Of a stretch of 64,000 bases of DNA, positions 35,550 to 45,151 are shown piece by piece. The stretch lies in the NCBI RefSeq assembly GCF_002240415.1, contig NZ_CP020028.1, positions 3,559,501-3,623,500 on the forward strand, in the 5' to 3' direction. Origin of the DNA: Paenibacillus kribbensis (lineage in GTDB: Bacteria; Bacillota; Bacilli; Paenibacillales; Paenibacillaceae). Numbering within the stretch: the stretch's first letter is position 1; each line of letters opens with the position of its first letter. A program made the position numbers and the translations under genes. The notes under the pieces are model-generated. The model was given only the letters and a program-made list of their open reading frames with translations. It did no database searches and was not told where the DNA came from.

Positions 35550-35664
35550 GAAAAACGTGTTTTCGCCCGATATCTTGAACTTACAGGAATGAAAATACAT
35601 GTACATATAGAGGCGGGTAATGCCGTTTTCTTTTTTTCGTTAATTGTTAAGGAGGATGCCTACA

Positions 35665-36024
35665 ATGCTGATTGCTTATGATTCCAAGACCGGCAATGTA
35701 AAAAGATTTATTGGAAAGCTCAAGCTTCCGGCGGTTCAGATCCAGGAGCAAATGACTATAGATGAACCATACGTACTCATTACATATACGACAGGGTTTG
35801 GTCAGATACCTGAGAGGGTATCTTCCTTTTTGCAAAGAAACGCTAAAAACCTTGTCGGTGTAGCTGCAAGCGGCAACCGCAATTGGGGCGAATGCTTTGC
35901 AAAAAGCGCAGATTTGATTGCTGATCATTATAATGTCCCTGTGATTAGTAAATTTGAATTATCTGGAACGTTCGGAGATGTAGAGCGTTTTAAACAGGAG
36001 GTGAGCCGAGTTGCGGCATATTGA
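35665..36024 (+). CDS. nrdI: NrdI, flavodoxin-like activator of class Ib ribonucleotide reductase
   Basis: A flavodoxin-fold protein of about 119 residues that supplies the oxidant for assembling the dimanganese-tyrosyl cofactor of NrdF. It starts MLIAYDSKTGNVKRFI and contains the flavin-contacting segments YTTGFGQIPERVSSFL and GVAASGNRNWGECFA, all typical of NrdI. AAGGAGG lies 9 bases before the ATG at 35665, so the seven codons upstream are excluded. The gene overlaps nrdE by 14 bases, indicating translational coupling. It is the first gene of the nrd operon. Confidence 0.93.
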   Translation: MLIAYDSKTGNVKRFIGKLKLPAVQIQEQMTIDEPYVLITYTTGFGQIPERVSSFLQRNAKNLVGVAASGNRNWGECFAKSADLIADHYNVPVISKFELSGTFGDVERFKQEVSRVAAY

Positions 36025-38095
36025 ATTGAACAACATGTTGATGAAACGCGATACAGACGGCTTTTTCCAATTGGAAAAGGATCAAGAGGCTGTCGCAGAA
36101 TTTATGAAGGAAGTTCAGGAACGCAGCCTGAAGTTTGCAGATACAGCGGCTCAAGTGCTGTACATGATTGAGAATGATTATTACGAGAATTTCTATAATA
36201 GCTATACAGCAGATGAAGTTAAAGATATTTTCCATATCACGCATAGCTATCAGTTTAAATTCCCTTCCTATATGGCGGCATCCAAGTTTTATACCGATTA
36301 TGCACTGAAAAGCAATGACCGTAAGGTCTATCTGGAGCATTATCCTGACCGGGTTGCAGCAGTCGCACTGCATTTGGGACGCGGTAATGTTGATACGGCG
36401 CGGCTGCTCGCCCGCTCGATGATGGAGCAGCGCCTCCAGCCGGCCACACCCACATTCCTGAATGCAGGCAAAAGTCGCCGTGGAGAGCTGGTATCCTGCT
36501 TCCTGCTCGAAATGGACGACTCTCTTAACTCGATCAACTACGTGCTGAACACATGCATGCAGTTGTCGAAAATCGGCGGCGGCGTTGCGGTCAACCTGTC
36601 GAAGCTGCGGTCACGGGGCGAAGCAATCAAAGGCGTAGAAGGTGCAGCCAAAGGTATTATGCCTGTGCTGAAGCTGATGGAAGACGGATTCTCCTACGCG
36701 GATCAAATGGGGCAGCGCAAGGGCTCCGGCGCGGCGTACTACAACATTTTTGGTTGGGATGTACTGGAGTTCCTGGATAGTAAAAAAATCAATGCGGACG
36801 AAAGAGTGCGTCTCAAAACCCTCTCCATCGGATTGCTGGTGCCAAACCGCTTTTACAAGCTGGCTCAGGATAATGAACCTTTGCATGTATTTGCTCCGTA
36901 CAGTGTGTACAAGGCCTATGGAACGCATCTGGACGACATGGATCTGGATGTAATGTACGATACGCTGCTTGCCGACGATCGGGTGAAGAAAAAAATAGCG
37001 ATGAGCGCACGTGACATGCTGACGAAAATTGCCATGATTCAGCTGGAATCCGGCTATCCATACATGATGAATAAAAGTAACGCCAATCAGGCACATGCCC
37101 TTAAAAATGTGGGTCAAGTGAAGATGTCGAACCTGTGCACGGAAATATTCCAGTTGCAGGAAACTTCCGAAATTGCAGATTATGGCAAGCAGGATATCAT
37201 CCGCCGCGATGTGAGCTGCAATCTGGCTTCCCTGAACATTGTCAATGTGATGGAGCATGGCAAAATCCGCGAATCCGTTCATGAGGGCATGATTGCGCTC
37301 ACCTCGGTCAGCGATATGACACAAGTGGCTAATGCACCGGGTGTTGCCAAAGCGAACCGCGAAATGCATTCCGTGGGTCTGGGTGTCATGAATCTGCACG
37401 GCTACCTGGCCAAAAACAAAATTGCGTATGAAAGCAACGAAGCGAAGGATTTTGTCCGCACCTTCTTCATGACGATGAACTATCATTCCATAGAGAAAAG
37501 TATGGAAATCGCGAAAGCGACCGGACAAAGCTTCTACGGGTTCGAGGAATCGGATTATGCGACTGGCGTGTATTTTGACCGTTATCTGAATACAGATTAC
37601 CGTCCAACAACCGCACGTGTGCAAGAGCTGTTCAAGGAGATTGATATTCCGACTCCTGCGGATTGGGACAAGCTGAAAACCGACGTCATGAAAAATGGAC
37701 TGTACCACGCCTATCGTATGGCGATTGCGCCGACGGCCAGCATTTCGTATATTCAAAATGCAACATCCAGCGTGATGCCGATTGTTGAGCAGATTGAAAC
37801 ACGTACTTATGCCAATTCGACGACTTACTATCCAATGCCTTATTTGCAAAAGGATAATGTGTTCTTCTATAAATCCGCTTATCAAATGGATCAGTTCAAA
37901 GTGCTTGATTTGATCGCAGAAATTCAACCTCACGTGGATCAAGGGATTTCGACAGTACTTCATGTGAACAGTGATGTAACCACACGTCAGTTAGCCCGTT
38001 GCTATCTGTATGCTGCACATAAAGGACTTAAATCGTTGTACTACACACGTACCAAAAAGCTGTCTGTGGAAGAGTGCCTCACCTGCTCGATCTAA
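36011..38095 (+). CDS. nrdE: Class Ib ribonucleotide reductase alpha subunit
   Basis: The 694-residue catalytic subunit that reduces ribonucleoside diphosphates to deoxyribonucleotides. Its short N-terminus without an ATP cone is the class Ib pattern. Visible motifs are the substrate-loop sequence QPATPTFLNAGKSRRGELVS with the first active-site cysteine in SCFLLEM, the radical-site NLCTEI, and PTASISYIQNATSSVMPI. The C-terminal ECLTCSI supplies the redox pair that NrdH reduces. No nrdH gene is seen here. The start is TTG after AGGAGG with a 9-base spacer, overlapping nrdI. Confidence 0.97.
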   Translation: MRHIELNNMLMKRDTDGFFQLEKDQEAVAEFMKEVQERSLKFADTAAQVLYMIENDYYENFYNSYTADEVKDIFHITHSYQFKFPSYMAASKFYTDYALKSNDRKVYLEHYPDRVAAVALHLGRGNVDTARLLARSMMEQRLQPATPTFLNAGKSRRGELVSCFLLEMDDSLNSINYVLNTCMQLSKIGGGVAVNLSKLRSRGEAIKGVEGAAKGIMPVLKLMEDGFSYADQMGQRKGSGAAYYNIFGWDVLEFLDSKKINADERVRLKTLSIGLLVPNRFYKLAQDNEPLHVFAPYSVYKAYGTHLDDMDLDVMYDTLLADDRVKKKIAMSARDMLTKIAMIQLESGYPYMMNKSNANQAHALKNVGQVKMSNLCTEIFQLQETSEIADYGKQDIIRRDVSCNLASLNIVNVMEHGKIRESVHEGMIALTSVSDMTQVANAPGVAKANREMHSVGLGVMNLHGYLAKNKIAYESNEAKDFVRTFFMTMNYHSIEKSMEIAKATGQSFYGFEESDYATGVYFDRYLNTDYRPTTARVQELFKEIDIPTPADWDKLKTDVMKNGLYHAYRMAIAPTASISYIQNATSSVMPIVEQIETRTYANSTTYYPMPYLQKDNVFFYKSAYQMDQFKVLDLIAEIQPHVDQGISTVLHVNSDVTTRQLARCYLYAAHKGLKSLYYTRTKKLSVEECLTCSI

Positions 38096-38139
38096 AGCAT
38101 GATGTTTAGAAAATAAATATATAAAAATGCTTTTCATTA

Positions 38140-38250
38140 GAAGCTGTATCCAGCGTGACGTCCAGGCCAGTGCAGGTTTGGTCAGATCACGGCCTTGCGG
38201 ATGCAGCTTCCGTATGTCAAGCATACGATGATTCGCCTGCATCATTTTAT
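38140..38250 (+). other. Structured RNA-like spacer between nrdE and nrdF
   Basis: Three consecutive stems are visible: GAAGCTGTATCC (38140-38151) with GGATGCAGCTTC (38199-38210), enclosing CGTGA/TCACG; CGTATG-TCAAG-CATACG (38211-38227); and ATGAT/ATCAT just after. No coding frame fits the roughly 200 bases between the two genes, while the other nrd genes are packed or overlap. It may be an mRNA-processing or stability element that sets the nrdE/nrdF ratio, a leader sensing a ligand, or the scar of a lost intron. Which of these applies cannot be told from one sequence. Confidence 0.5.
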
Positions 38251-38295
38251 TGAGATCCTGGGGAATCTCGCAAGCTGAAGGGAGAATGCTAAACA

Positions 38296-39261
38296 ATGAC
38301 AGGTATACAAGCTGTAAACTGGAATCGCTCGGACGATGATTTCACTCTGATGTTCTGGAACCAGAATATTATGCAATTTTGGACAGATGATGAAATTCCA
38401 CTGTCTGACGATAAGATGACCTGGGTGACCCTCAGTGATATCGAAAAAGAGGCCTACATGAAGGTGCTTGGCGGCTTGACGCTGCTGGATACCATTCAAG
38501 GCGGCGTGGGGATGCCGCAAATTATGGAGCATGTGGACGGGCTTCAGCGTAAAGCCGTACTAAGCTTCATGGCGATGATGGAACAAATTCATGCCAAATC
38601 GTACAGCAGCATCTTTACAACACTGGCTTCCACAGAGGAAATTGACGGTGTGTTTCACTGGGTAGAAGAAAATCCGTATCTGCAGACCAAAGCGGAAACC
38701 ATTCGTCAGTATTATATGAATATCCATACACCGAAAGACCTGTATCTCGCGATGGCCGCTTCGGTGCTGTTGGAAAGCTATTTATTTTACAGTGGCTTCT
38801 TCTACCCTCTCTATCTGGCAGGGCAGGGCAAGCTGACCTGCAGCGGGGAAATTATCGACCTGATCTTGCGCGACGAAAGTATTCACGGTGTATATGTAGG
38901 TGTGCTGGCACAGGAAATTTATGCAGAGCTGGACGAGGAAGAGCAACGCGATCTTTACCAGACGCTGGTCGGATTGCTGCGCTATCTGCACAATAATGAG
39001 GAGCAATACACGGAGCAAATTTACGCCCCGATCGGGCTAGTTGATGATGTTAAAGTCTTTTTACGCTACAACGCCAACAAAGCCATGATGAACCTCGGCT
39101 TTGATCCGCTGTTTGAAGACGAAGAGGTTAATCCGATCGTATTCAACGGCATTAGCACCCACACCAAGCAGCATGACTTCTTTTCCAAAAAAGGAAACGG
39201 CTATGTGCGCGCCATGAATGTAGAGCCGCTGACCGATGATGATTTTAATTTTGGTGAGTAA
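38296..39261 (+). CDS. nrdF: Class Ib ribonucleotide reductase beta subunit
   Basis: The 321-residue radical-carrying subunit. Its metal ligands are seen in [41 protein letters not shown] and [11 protein letters not shown], and the tyrosyl-radical region lies in HAKSYSSIF. It begins with [20 protein letters not shown], typical of NrdF. The gene follows nrdE after a 200-base structured gap, with GGGAG 11 bases before the ATG. It acts with NrdE in the cytoplasm and needs NrdI for cofactor assembly. Confidence 0.97.
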   Translation: MTGIQAVNWNRSDDDFTLMFWNQNIMQFWTDDEIPLSDDKMTWVTLSDIEKEAYMKVLGGLTLLDTIQGGVGMPQIMEHVDGLQRKAVLSFMAMMEQIHAKSYSSIFTTLASTEEIDGVFHWVEENPYLQTKAETIRQYYMNIHTPKDLYLAMAASVLLESYLFYSGFFYPLYLAGQGKLTCSGEIIDLILRDESIHGVYVGVLAQEIYAELDEEEQRDLYQTLVGLLRYLHNNEEQYTEQIYAPIGLVDDVKVFLRYNANKAMMNLGFDPLFEDEEVNPIVFNGISTHTKQHDFFSKKGNGYVRAMNVEPLTDDDFNFGE

Positions 39262-39276
39262 GGAGTAGCGATAGCT

Positions 39277-39696
39277 ATGCAGCCATTTGAATGTACGAGC
39301 ACACTTCCACGTAAAGAAGAATTTTTTTCACTCTATGAAACTACAGGTTGGAATGGCAATGGAGTTTATACTCCAGAAATACTCTACAGTGCGATTTGTA
39401 ATAGCTGGTATGTGATTACTGTCTATAAGAACGATCATTTGGTTGGGTTTGGTCGTATTCTTTCAGATGGTGTCTACCAAACTTTCATTTGTGATTTAAT
39501 TGTTCATCCCGATTATCAAAACAAGGGGATGGGACGAGCCATTTTAAATCAGCTTCTCGAAAAGTGTAAGTCCAGCGGAATCAGGTGGGTCCAGTTATCC
39601 AGTGCAAAAAATAAGCAGAGCTTTTATAAAAAATTTGGTTTTCAAGAAAGACCTGCTGACGCACCAGGGATGCAGCTATTCTTTGAATCATATTAA
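39277..39696 (+). CDS. GNAT-family N-acetyltransferase
   Basis: A 139-residue GNAT protein with the acetyl-CoA motif LIVHPDYQNKGMGRAILNQL and the end WVQLSSAKNKQSFYKKFGFQ. The substrate is unknown. It begins 15 bases after nrdF with AAGGAG upstream, so it may be read through from the nrd operon. Its base composition is more AT-rich than nrdE and nrdF, which may indicate a separate origin. Confidence 0.85.
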   Translation: MQPFECTSTLPRKEEFFSLYETTGWNGNGVYTPEILYSAICNSWYVITVYKNDHLVGFGRILSDGVYQTFICDLIVHPDYQNKGMGRAILNQLLEKCKSSGIRWVQLSSAKNKQSFYKKFGFQERPADAPGMQLFFESY

Positions 39697-39732
39697 AGCT
39701 ATGCCAAACCTCTAGAACGAGGGTAATGATGC

Positions 39733-39777
39733 AAAAAAACGGCCAGATCGCCTAGACAGCGAAATCTGACCGTTTTC
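39733..39777. terminator. Bidirectional terminator
   Basis: AAAACGGCCAGAT and ATCTGACCGTTTT pair with one mismatch around a 17-base loop between two convergent genes, flanked by A and T tracts. Confidence 0.82.
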
Positions 39778-39783
39778 CATTTT

Positions 39784-40209
39784 TTACGACCGAGCCTCTG
39801 TGAAAATTTGGAATGTGACCCCAAACTTGTCCGTTACATTCCCATAGGCCGGACTGAAGTGAGTTTCTTGCAAGGGCATGCCCACCTGTCCTCCTTGCTG
39901 TAGAGCAGCAAACATTTTTTCGGCTTGCTCCACACTGTCGGTTGTAATACAGATACTCACCTGGTTCCCGCTGCTAAACGGCGATCCGGGAAAGGTATCG
40001 GAAAACATAAGCTCGGTCTCTCCAACTTTAAGGGTAGCATGTCCAATACGACCTTTGACCTCTGCGGGAATCGGAAAATCCGGGTTTTCCGGCATTTCAC
40101 CGAAGGTTTGAACAAAAAGCTGTTGCGCATCCAATGCCTTTTCATAAAATTCGATCGCTTCTTTTGCATTTCCATCCATGGTGATGTAGGGAATCAAACG
40201 TTTGGACAT
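39784..40209 (-). CDS. VOC-family protein (PhnB/glyoxalase-like)
   Basis: About 141 residues with the vicinal-oxygen-chelate fold repeated twice: LIPYITMDGNAKEAIEFYEK opens the first half and ETHFSPAYGNVTDKFGVTF closes the second. The NPDFPIPAEVKGRIGHATL segment is characteristic of the PhnB-like group. Members bind metal or small ligands; the reaction is unknown here. The choice between ATG at 40209 and a TTG three codons upstream is open, since AAAGGAG suits either. It is a single-gene unit. Confidence 0.85.
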   Translation of the reverse strand: MSKRLIPYITMDGNAKEAIEFYEKALDAQQLFVQTFGEMPENPDFPIPAEVKGRIGHATLKVGETELMFSDTFPGSPFSSGNQVSICITTDSVEQAEKMFAALQQGGQVGMPLQETHFSPAYGNVTDKFGVTFQIFTEARS

Positions 40210-40325
40210 CTTCAACACAGCTCCTTTATTGTCATTTTACCAGGCACTTCACCTGTATTATATGCAAAACTTGTTAAGAAAAACAGAGCTGTTTTATAGC
40301 TTTCTTCCATCCAGTAATTCCTGCC

Positions 40326-42428
40326 CTATTGAGGCTTCTCAATCACGATCAGACAAGTACTGTCTGGCAAAGGAACCGGCTGTCCCTGTTCATCCGTCAA
40401 CTCAATACGTCCGGACAACGCCTTAGTATAACCCTCCTGCAAATAGTGGCGGTTCACTCGAATAATCGCCTGTGATCCAAGCGTGTTACGAATGCATTCC
40501 TCATACTGTGAGGGGGTAAAGTAACCAAACTGCTCCTGCACTTCATGTACATAGGCTTCTGCCCCCCAGGTGTAGGTGTACAGAAATTCCATCGCATCAT
40601 TGACAGGCATAACAGCCTCAGACTCACTTACAAGCTCCATTTCAATATGGCGACCTGCAAAATCTTCGGCAAATCGCAGCAGCCATTCCATCCCGTCTGG
40701 CTCCAGAAAGCGGATACGTCTGCGCTGCTCTGACGGTTCGGTCATAATACCGTCACGAATAATGATGCGCCCGCCGGGTGCCAGCACACGATAGGCGCTC
40801 TGCAAAGCCGCCTCCACCGTTTGCGGATTGAACCGGGTCCCATCTCGCTCGATGTAAGAATACAGCTCATGGAGAATGGAAGAAAAAATGACCGTGTCCA
40901 TGCTCCCCGTTTCCACAAATTCCTCCAATCGGAGCGCGTCCCCTTTGATAACATCCCAACGGTGACCCTCCGATTGTTTTTTCCGTTTTAATGCTTCAAT
41001 CACATTTACTGAGATATCAAGCCCCAGCGGCTTTGCATCCGGTCTTTCCTGCTCAATCAGATCCAGCAGCACGCCCCCGCCAGGCCCTATATCCAGAATG
41101 CGGGTTCCAGTCACGTAATCCAGAATGACCCTTTTGTAATCTACGGTCTGGTTCATATCCGCAAGATACGTCTCCTCATTGTGAAAACGATCATACGCAT
41201 CACGCCGTAATCCGAACAGATCGAACAGCAGCAATACTGCTTTGTCATACAGCGGCGTTTTTTCTGCCTCAATACAAAAGTCAATCAGCTTCTCTGCCGC
41301 AGATGAAAATGCAAAATTAAAAAATACGGTGCTCGGCAGCTCTTCCTTATGCTCCACGATCACACTCAGATGAGGGTTATGTTTGCGCTTTCCTTTTAAA
41401 AGATCTTGCCAGGACAGCGCACTTAAATATTTCTCAATCATTCGTTTTTTGTATACGTTAATTTTCTTGACACCACGATAATCATAATACATCGTGTTCA
41501 TGAGAGATTCAAAGCTGATATGACGTACCGTAGCTGGCTGCTCCTGTCCTGTACCCTCTCTCCCCGTACTCTCTCTCAATGTAAGTAAAAATACCTTTAC
41601 CAGTTCTTCGAGCGAAAAATCCTGTAAAGCGGACTCTACATACCAAAGCGTACGATTTTCCAGCGGAGCAAGCGCCTTTTCTACATTCAACTCACGCTCC
41701 AACTCCGCGTAAGCCTGTTCAAACGGCTCGCCTTCATGAATAGAAACGGACCGCAATCTCTCTAGCCGTTCTTTTACGCCCCAAGCCACAGGTGCGTTAT
41801 CCCACGCGATCCAGCCGATCAGCTGCTCCACTTCACTGCGTACCTGCTCCCATAGAGCAGGATCTACCCCAGCGATAATACATTCGTTCAGAGCGCGTAA
41901 CACAAGCTCCAGTTCCTCAGCGCTTAGCCAGCCCTTGCGAGTAATTTCCAGCAACGGCCGATTTTCTGCAAAAGGAATTTCACCCCGTATATACTGTCCG
42001 ATTAGTCCGTGCGTCTCAATCAAAATCCGAGTCATGCTGTTGCGCGGGTACGCAGGGGATTCCGCTTGGGCCTGTCTGACATATAGCTGGGAAGAGCCAA
42101 TATTATGCACAAATAAATTAATGCCCTCCTGCTGCCAGCGCAGACGTTCACGCCCTGTCCCCCCTTTAGCCGCCTCAGACCATACCAGCACATCCTCCAG
42201 CAGCTCTTTAATCCAGAAAGACAATGGAAGACCGTCCAAAATGAGCAACGTACGCTCCACATAATCCAGGACAGGATTGGAATCCTTTAGTTCTCCTATG
42301 GAGCGGATGCGTTCCAGATTGACAATACGCTCCTCAGCCGAAACGAGCAGCTTCAGCCAAGTCGGCATATCCCAGGCTAGATCATTTTCTTTCCGATAGT
42401 TAGCTATGGCTTTTAATGATTGCAGCAT
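40326..42428 (-). CDS. Large SAM-dependent methyltransferase with uncharacterised N-terminal half
   Basis: About 700 residues. The C-terminal third is a class I methyltransferase: motif I VTGTRILDIGPGGGVLLDLI near residue 440, acidic loop PLGLDISVNVIEAL, and FSSILHELYSYIERDG with APGGRIIIRDGIM. The first 430 residues are helix-rich and acidic and match no family that I recognise; a motif VKKINVYKKRMIEKYLSALS lies at about residue 320. The size is about three times that of a simple methyltransferase. There is no signal peptide. The substrate is unknown. GAGG stands 8 bases before the ATG at 42428. It has no obvious operon partner. Confidence 0.75.
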   Translation of the reverse strand: MLQSLKAIANYRKENDLAWDMPTWLKLLVSAEERIVNLERIRSIGELKDSNPVLDYVERTLLILDGLPLSFWIKELLEDVLVWSEAAKGGTGRERLRWQQEGINLFVHNIGSSQLYVRQAQAESPAYPRNSMTRILIETHGLIGQYIRGEIPFAENRPLLEITRKGWLSAEELELVLRALNECIIAGVDPALWEQVRSEVEQLIGWIAWDNAPVAWGVKERLERLRSVSIHEGEPFEQAYAELERELNVEKALAPLENRTLWYVESALQDFSLEELVKVFLLTLRESTGREGTGQEQPATVRHISFESLMNTMYYDYRGVKKINVYKKRMIEKYLSALSWQDLLKGKRKHNPHLSVIVEHKEELPSTVFFNFAFSSAAEKLIDFCIEAEKTPLYDKAVLLLFDLFGLRRDAYDRFHNEETYLADMNQTVDYKRVILDYVTGTRILDIGPGGGVLLDLIEQERPDAKPLGLDISVNVIEALKRKKQSEGHRWDVIKGDALRLEEFVETGSMDTVIFSSILHELYSYIERDGTRFNPQTVEAALQSAYRVLAPGGRIIIRDGIMTEPSEQRRRIRFLEPDGMEWLLRFAEDFAGRHIEMELVSESEAVMPVNDAMEFLYTYTWGAEAYVHEVQEQFGYFTPSQYEECIRNTLGSQAIIRVNRHYLQEGYTKALSGRIELTDEQGQPVPLPDSTCLIVIEKPQ

Positions 42429-42595
42429 TTTTCTCACCTCGTGTGATTCGGATTAGTATGCACAGGAGACTTTGGAAAAAAACTTCTGGATACACTCTTT
42501 TATAAACTACACTTTACCATACATTTGCAGCTTCCATCCCGTGGAAAATATTAAACATTTTGATCATGTAAAAAGAAGTCCCCTTGCTTTCACAA

Positions 42596-42640
42596 ATAAA
42601 AAAAGATACCCTCTAGCCTTTAGCTTAGAAGATATCTTAT
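42596..42640 (-). terminator. Terminator of the arabinan operon
   Basis: An imperfect stem (GATATC-TTCTAAGC with GCTAGAG-GGTATC) is followed on the minus strand by seven T residues, 33 bases past the last GH43 gene. Between 42429 and 42672 nothing else is recognisable. Confidence 0.7.
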
Positions 42641-42672
42641 TCACCTTGTTATACGTAGCAAGATTATATTTC

Positions 42673-43644
42673 TTATTTATTCACAGGAGCTCCGTCTGGT
42701 ACTGGAATGCCAAAATCAGGGGTTCCATCCTCATTCCACTTCAACGGCTGCACGCGTGTATGTCGATTGGGATCATACAGCGGGTCACCTGTAATTTCCT
42801 TGTAATTACGGGCGTGATATACGAGAACATCGCTACCGTCAGGTGCCACTGTAAAGCTGTTGTGGCCTGGCCCGAATTGACCTGTTTCCTCATTCGTGCA
42901 GAATATTGGCACAGGAGACTTCGCCCACGATTTCGGATCGAGCAAATCCGCATTCTCATCTGCCGTCAGCAGACCCATGCAATAATTGTGGTCGGTCGCG
43001 CTGGCTGAATAACTGATAAAGATCCGTCCATTCCGTTTCAGAACCGCTGCTCCCTCATTCACCTTAAAACCGATGACCTCCCAATCATATTCAGGGGTAG
43101 AGATCATCACTTGCTCGCCGCGCAGCGTCCACGGATTACTCATTTCAGAGATGTACAGATTGGAATTACCAACAATGTCCGGGTCCTTCTGGGCCCACAC
43201 ATAATACAGAACTCCATTATGCTGGAAGGTTGTTGCATCAAGAGCGAAGGATTCCCATCGGGTTTTGATCTGTCCCTTCTCCACCCACTCTCCTTCCAGT
43301 GGGTTGGCAGAATCATTTTCCAGCACAAACATCCGGTGGTCGAACAGGCCTTCCTTCGTTTCTGTTGTACGAGCTGCTGCAAAATAAATGTACCATTTAT
43401 CATGAATAAAATGAATTTCCGGTGCCCAAATGTTCGCGCTTAATGGGCCTGTCTCATATTTGTGCCACACTGCGACAGGCTCTGCCGTGTTCAATCCTTG
43501 AATGGTCCGGGCCCGCCGCACCTCAATGCGGTCATACTCCGGCACAGAGCCGGTAAAATAATAGTATCCATCACTGTGCTTGTAAATCCAGGGGTCTGCC
43601 CGTTGCTCAATGACCGGATTAATAAAAGGTACAGGTTGATTCAT
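42673..43644 (-). CDS. GH43 alpha-L-arabinofuranosidase, cytoplasmic
   Basis: Inverting five-bladed beta-propeller enzyme of about 323 residues that removes arabinofuranosyl units from imported oligosaccharides. The catalytic base is in NPVIEQRADPWIYKHSDGYY, the pKa-modulating Asp in ESFALDATTFQHNG, and the acid in FKVNEGAAVLKRNG. There is no signal peptide, in contrast to the upstream GH43 lipoprotein. The binding site GGAGAG precedes the ATG at 43644, so twelve upstream codons are excluded. It is the last gene of the arabinan operon. Beta-xylosidase is the alternative specificity. Confidence 0.88.
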   Translation of the reverse strand: MNQPVPFINPVIEQRADPWIYKHSDGYYYFTGSVPEYDRIEVRRARTIQGLNTAEPVAVWHKYETGPLSANIWAPEIHFIHDKWYIYFAAARTTETKEGLFDHRMFVLENDSANPLEGEWVEKGQIKTRWESFALDATTFQHNGVLYYVWAQKDPDIVGNSNLYISEMSNPWTLRGEQVMISTPEYDWEVIGFKVNEGAAVLKRNGRIFISYSASATDHNYCMGLLTADENADLLDPKSWAKSPVPIFCTNEETGQFGPGHNSFTVAPDGSDVLVYHARNYKEITGDPLYDPNRHTRVQPLKWNEDGTPDFGIPVPDGAPVNK

Positions 43645-43684
43645 GGTTTTTCTCTCCTCCATGTGTAATATGTAGTTCATAACT

Positions 43685-45070
43685 TTAATTGCTGATACGC
43701 TTACCCCAAATGGAAATTCCCTTATTGTTCATGCCTGTAAAAACGAGCGTCTGGCGACCCAGCTCCCAATCCCATGAAGGAAGCAATAACAGTTGCTCCC
43801 GGGTTCCTTCGGATGTATCGCTCCAATTCAGTGTTAAAGTACGCTTGCCGTCAAAGGTCCACTGGCCTTTAAGAGTTCCGCTGGTTGCCCGTCCTCCGTC
43901 TTCCAGACGAAGTGGTGCAGCTTCCACCTGACCATCGACTTCCTGCTTCATGACGATGCGTTCCCAACTGCCGGATAATAATCTTTGAGGTATATCCTGC
44001 TCCTTCTCGCCTGCATACCGTTCCGGGGATACGACAGGCCAGCCATCAGCCGTCCACAATATTTTGCGTACATGCAGGTACGGCCAACTCTTGTCCGTTT
44101 CTCCCCGCGCATGATGAACCATATAATAATCCTCTCCGTCCTTCAGCACGGAATTATGACCTGGCGCAACCCAGCCTTCTCCTTCGCTGAATCGATAACC
44201 GCCCAGTACCTTATTGCCAATCTCGTATTGAGGCAAATAACTGGTGTCAGCCATATCATGTCCGTTTATATCCACGTAAGGCCCTGTGATAGAGTCCGAG
44301 CGGGCAACGCGCACATTATAGTCCTCAAACAAAGAATCATACGAGACGAACAAGTAATATTTACGGAAGGCTGGATTGTACACAATGTAAGGTCCTTCCA
44401 CTGCACCGTCCTCAGTTGCCCGGTCTCTGGCAGCGATATTTGTGCCATAACCTGGCTCTTGAAGCTTCCCGGTCCAGGGATCAAGCCGCGTAATATAAAT
44501 ACCGCCAAAAAAAGAACCGTACACCATCCACGGATTCCCCTCCGCATCCAACACCGGATTAGCATCAATCGCATTCAGCTTGTCATGCTCATCCGTTGTA
44601 ACGACCAGCCCCTCGTCCTTCCAAGGGCCTTCCGGGGATTGGGATGTCTGCAACCCGATGGCTGACCGCCTACTGCCAAAGGTAGAGGCAGAGTAATACA
44701 TCCGATAGGTATCCCCCATCTTGATAACATCTGGCGCCCACAGATTCGTTGCGGATGACCATGCCCCCGCTTCCTTGGGTATGCCGGGCAATGCATACTG
44801 AACCCAGTTCCAGTGAATCAGGTCGTTCGATTTGCGCACCATAACACCCGGTCTCAGCTCTCCACCTGTCTTTACATCCGTCGAGTAGACATAATAGCCC
44901 TGATCTGTTTTGATAATCGCCGGATCATGTGCATTGTTAATGGTCCAGCGGTGTTCATCGTTTATCACGCTTTGATCATACAAGTGATCAGGAGGCGGAG
45001 CCTGCGGATACACAGGGTCCGGGGTGTTATCCCCACAGCCGGATAGGCCCAGCATCAGCAGCATAACCAT
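43685..45070 (-). CDS. GH43 endo-1,5-alpha-L-arabinanase, lipoprotein
   Basis: Cell-surface enzyme of about 461 residues that cuts the arabinan backbone. The signal peptide VMLLMLGLSGCGD carries a lipobox. The propeller shows NAHDPAIIKTDQGYYVYSTD (base), NAIDANPVLDAEGNPWMVYG (Asp modulator), VEGPYIVYNPAFRKYY (acid) and APGHNSVLKDGEDYYMVHH with the calcium-binding histidine. A C-terminal beta domain typical of the long arabinanase group follows. GGAGG lies 9 bases before the ATG at 45070; a longer start at 45100 would bury that site. It sits between the permeases and the cytoplasmic arabinosidase. Confidence 0.9.
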   Translation of the reverse strand: MVMLLMLGLSGCGDNTPDPVYPQAPPPDHLYDQSVINDEHRWTINNAHDPAIIKTDQGYYVYSTDVKTGGELRPGVMVRKSNDLIHWNWVQYALPGIPKEAGAWSSATNLWAPDVIKMGDTYRMYYSASTFGSRRSAIGLQTSQSPEGPWKDEGLVVTTDEHDKLNAIDANPVLDAEGNPWMVYGSFFGGIYITRLDPWTGKLQEPGYGTNIAARDRATEDGAVEGPYIVYNPAFRKYYLFVSYDSLFEDYNVRVARSDSITGPYVDINGHDMADTSYLPQYEIGNKVLGGYRFSEGEGWVAPGHNSVLKDGEDYYMVHHARGETDKSWPYLHVRKILWTADGWPVVSPERYAGEKEQDIPQRLLSGSWERIVMKQEVDGQVEAAPLRLEDGGRATSGTLKGQWTFDGKRTLTLNWSDTSEGTREQLLLLPSWDWELGRQTLVFTGMNNKGISIWGKRISN

Positions 45071-45151
45071 AACCGTTCTTCTCCTCCTTCCTTTATTCAT
45101 TACATATTGCAATCGTCTTCCATCGCTCCCCGGTGCCTTCCATGTACCCAC

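Noticed and set aside
36611..37963. Minus-strand open frame of 450 codons inside nrdE
   Set aside because: It is complementary to conserved nrdE codons; His- and Ile-rich translation without motifs.
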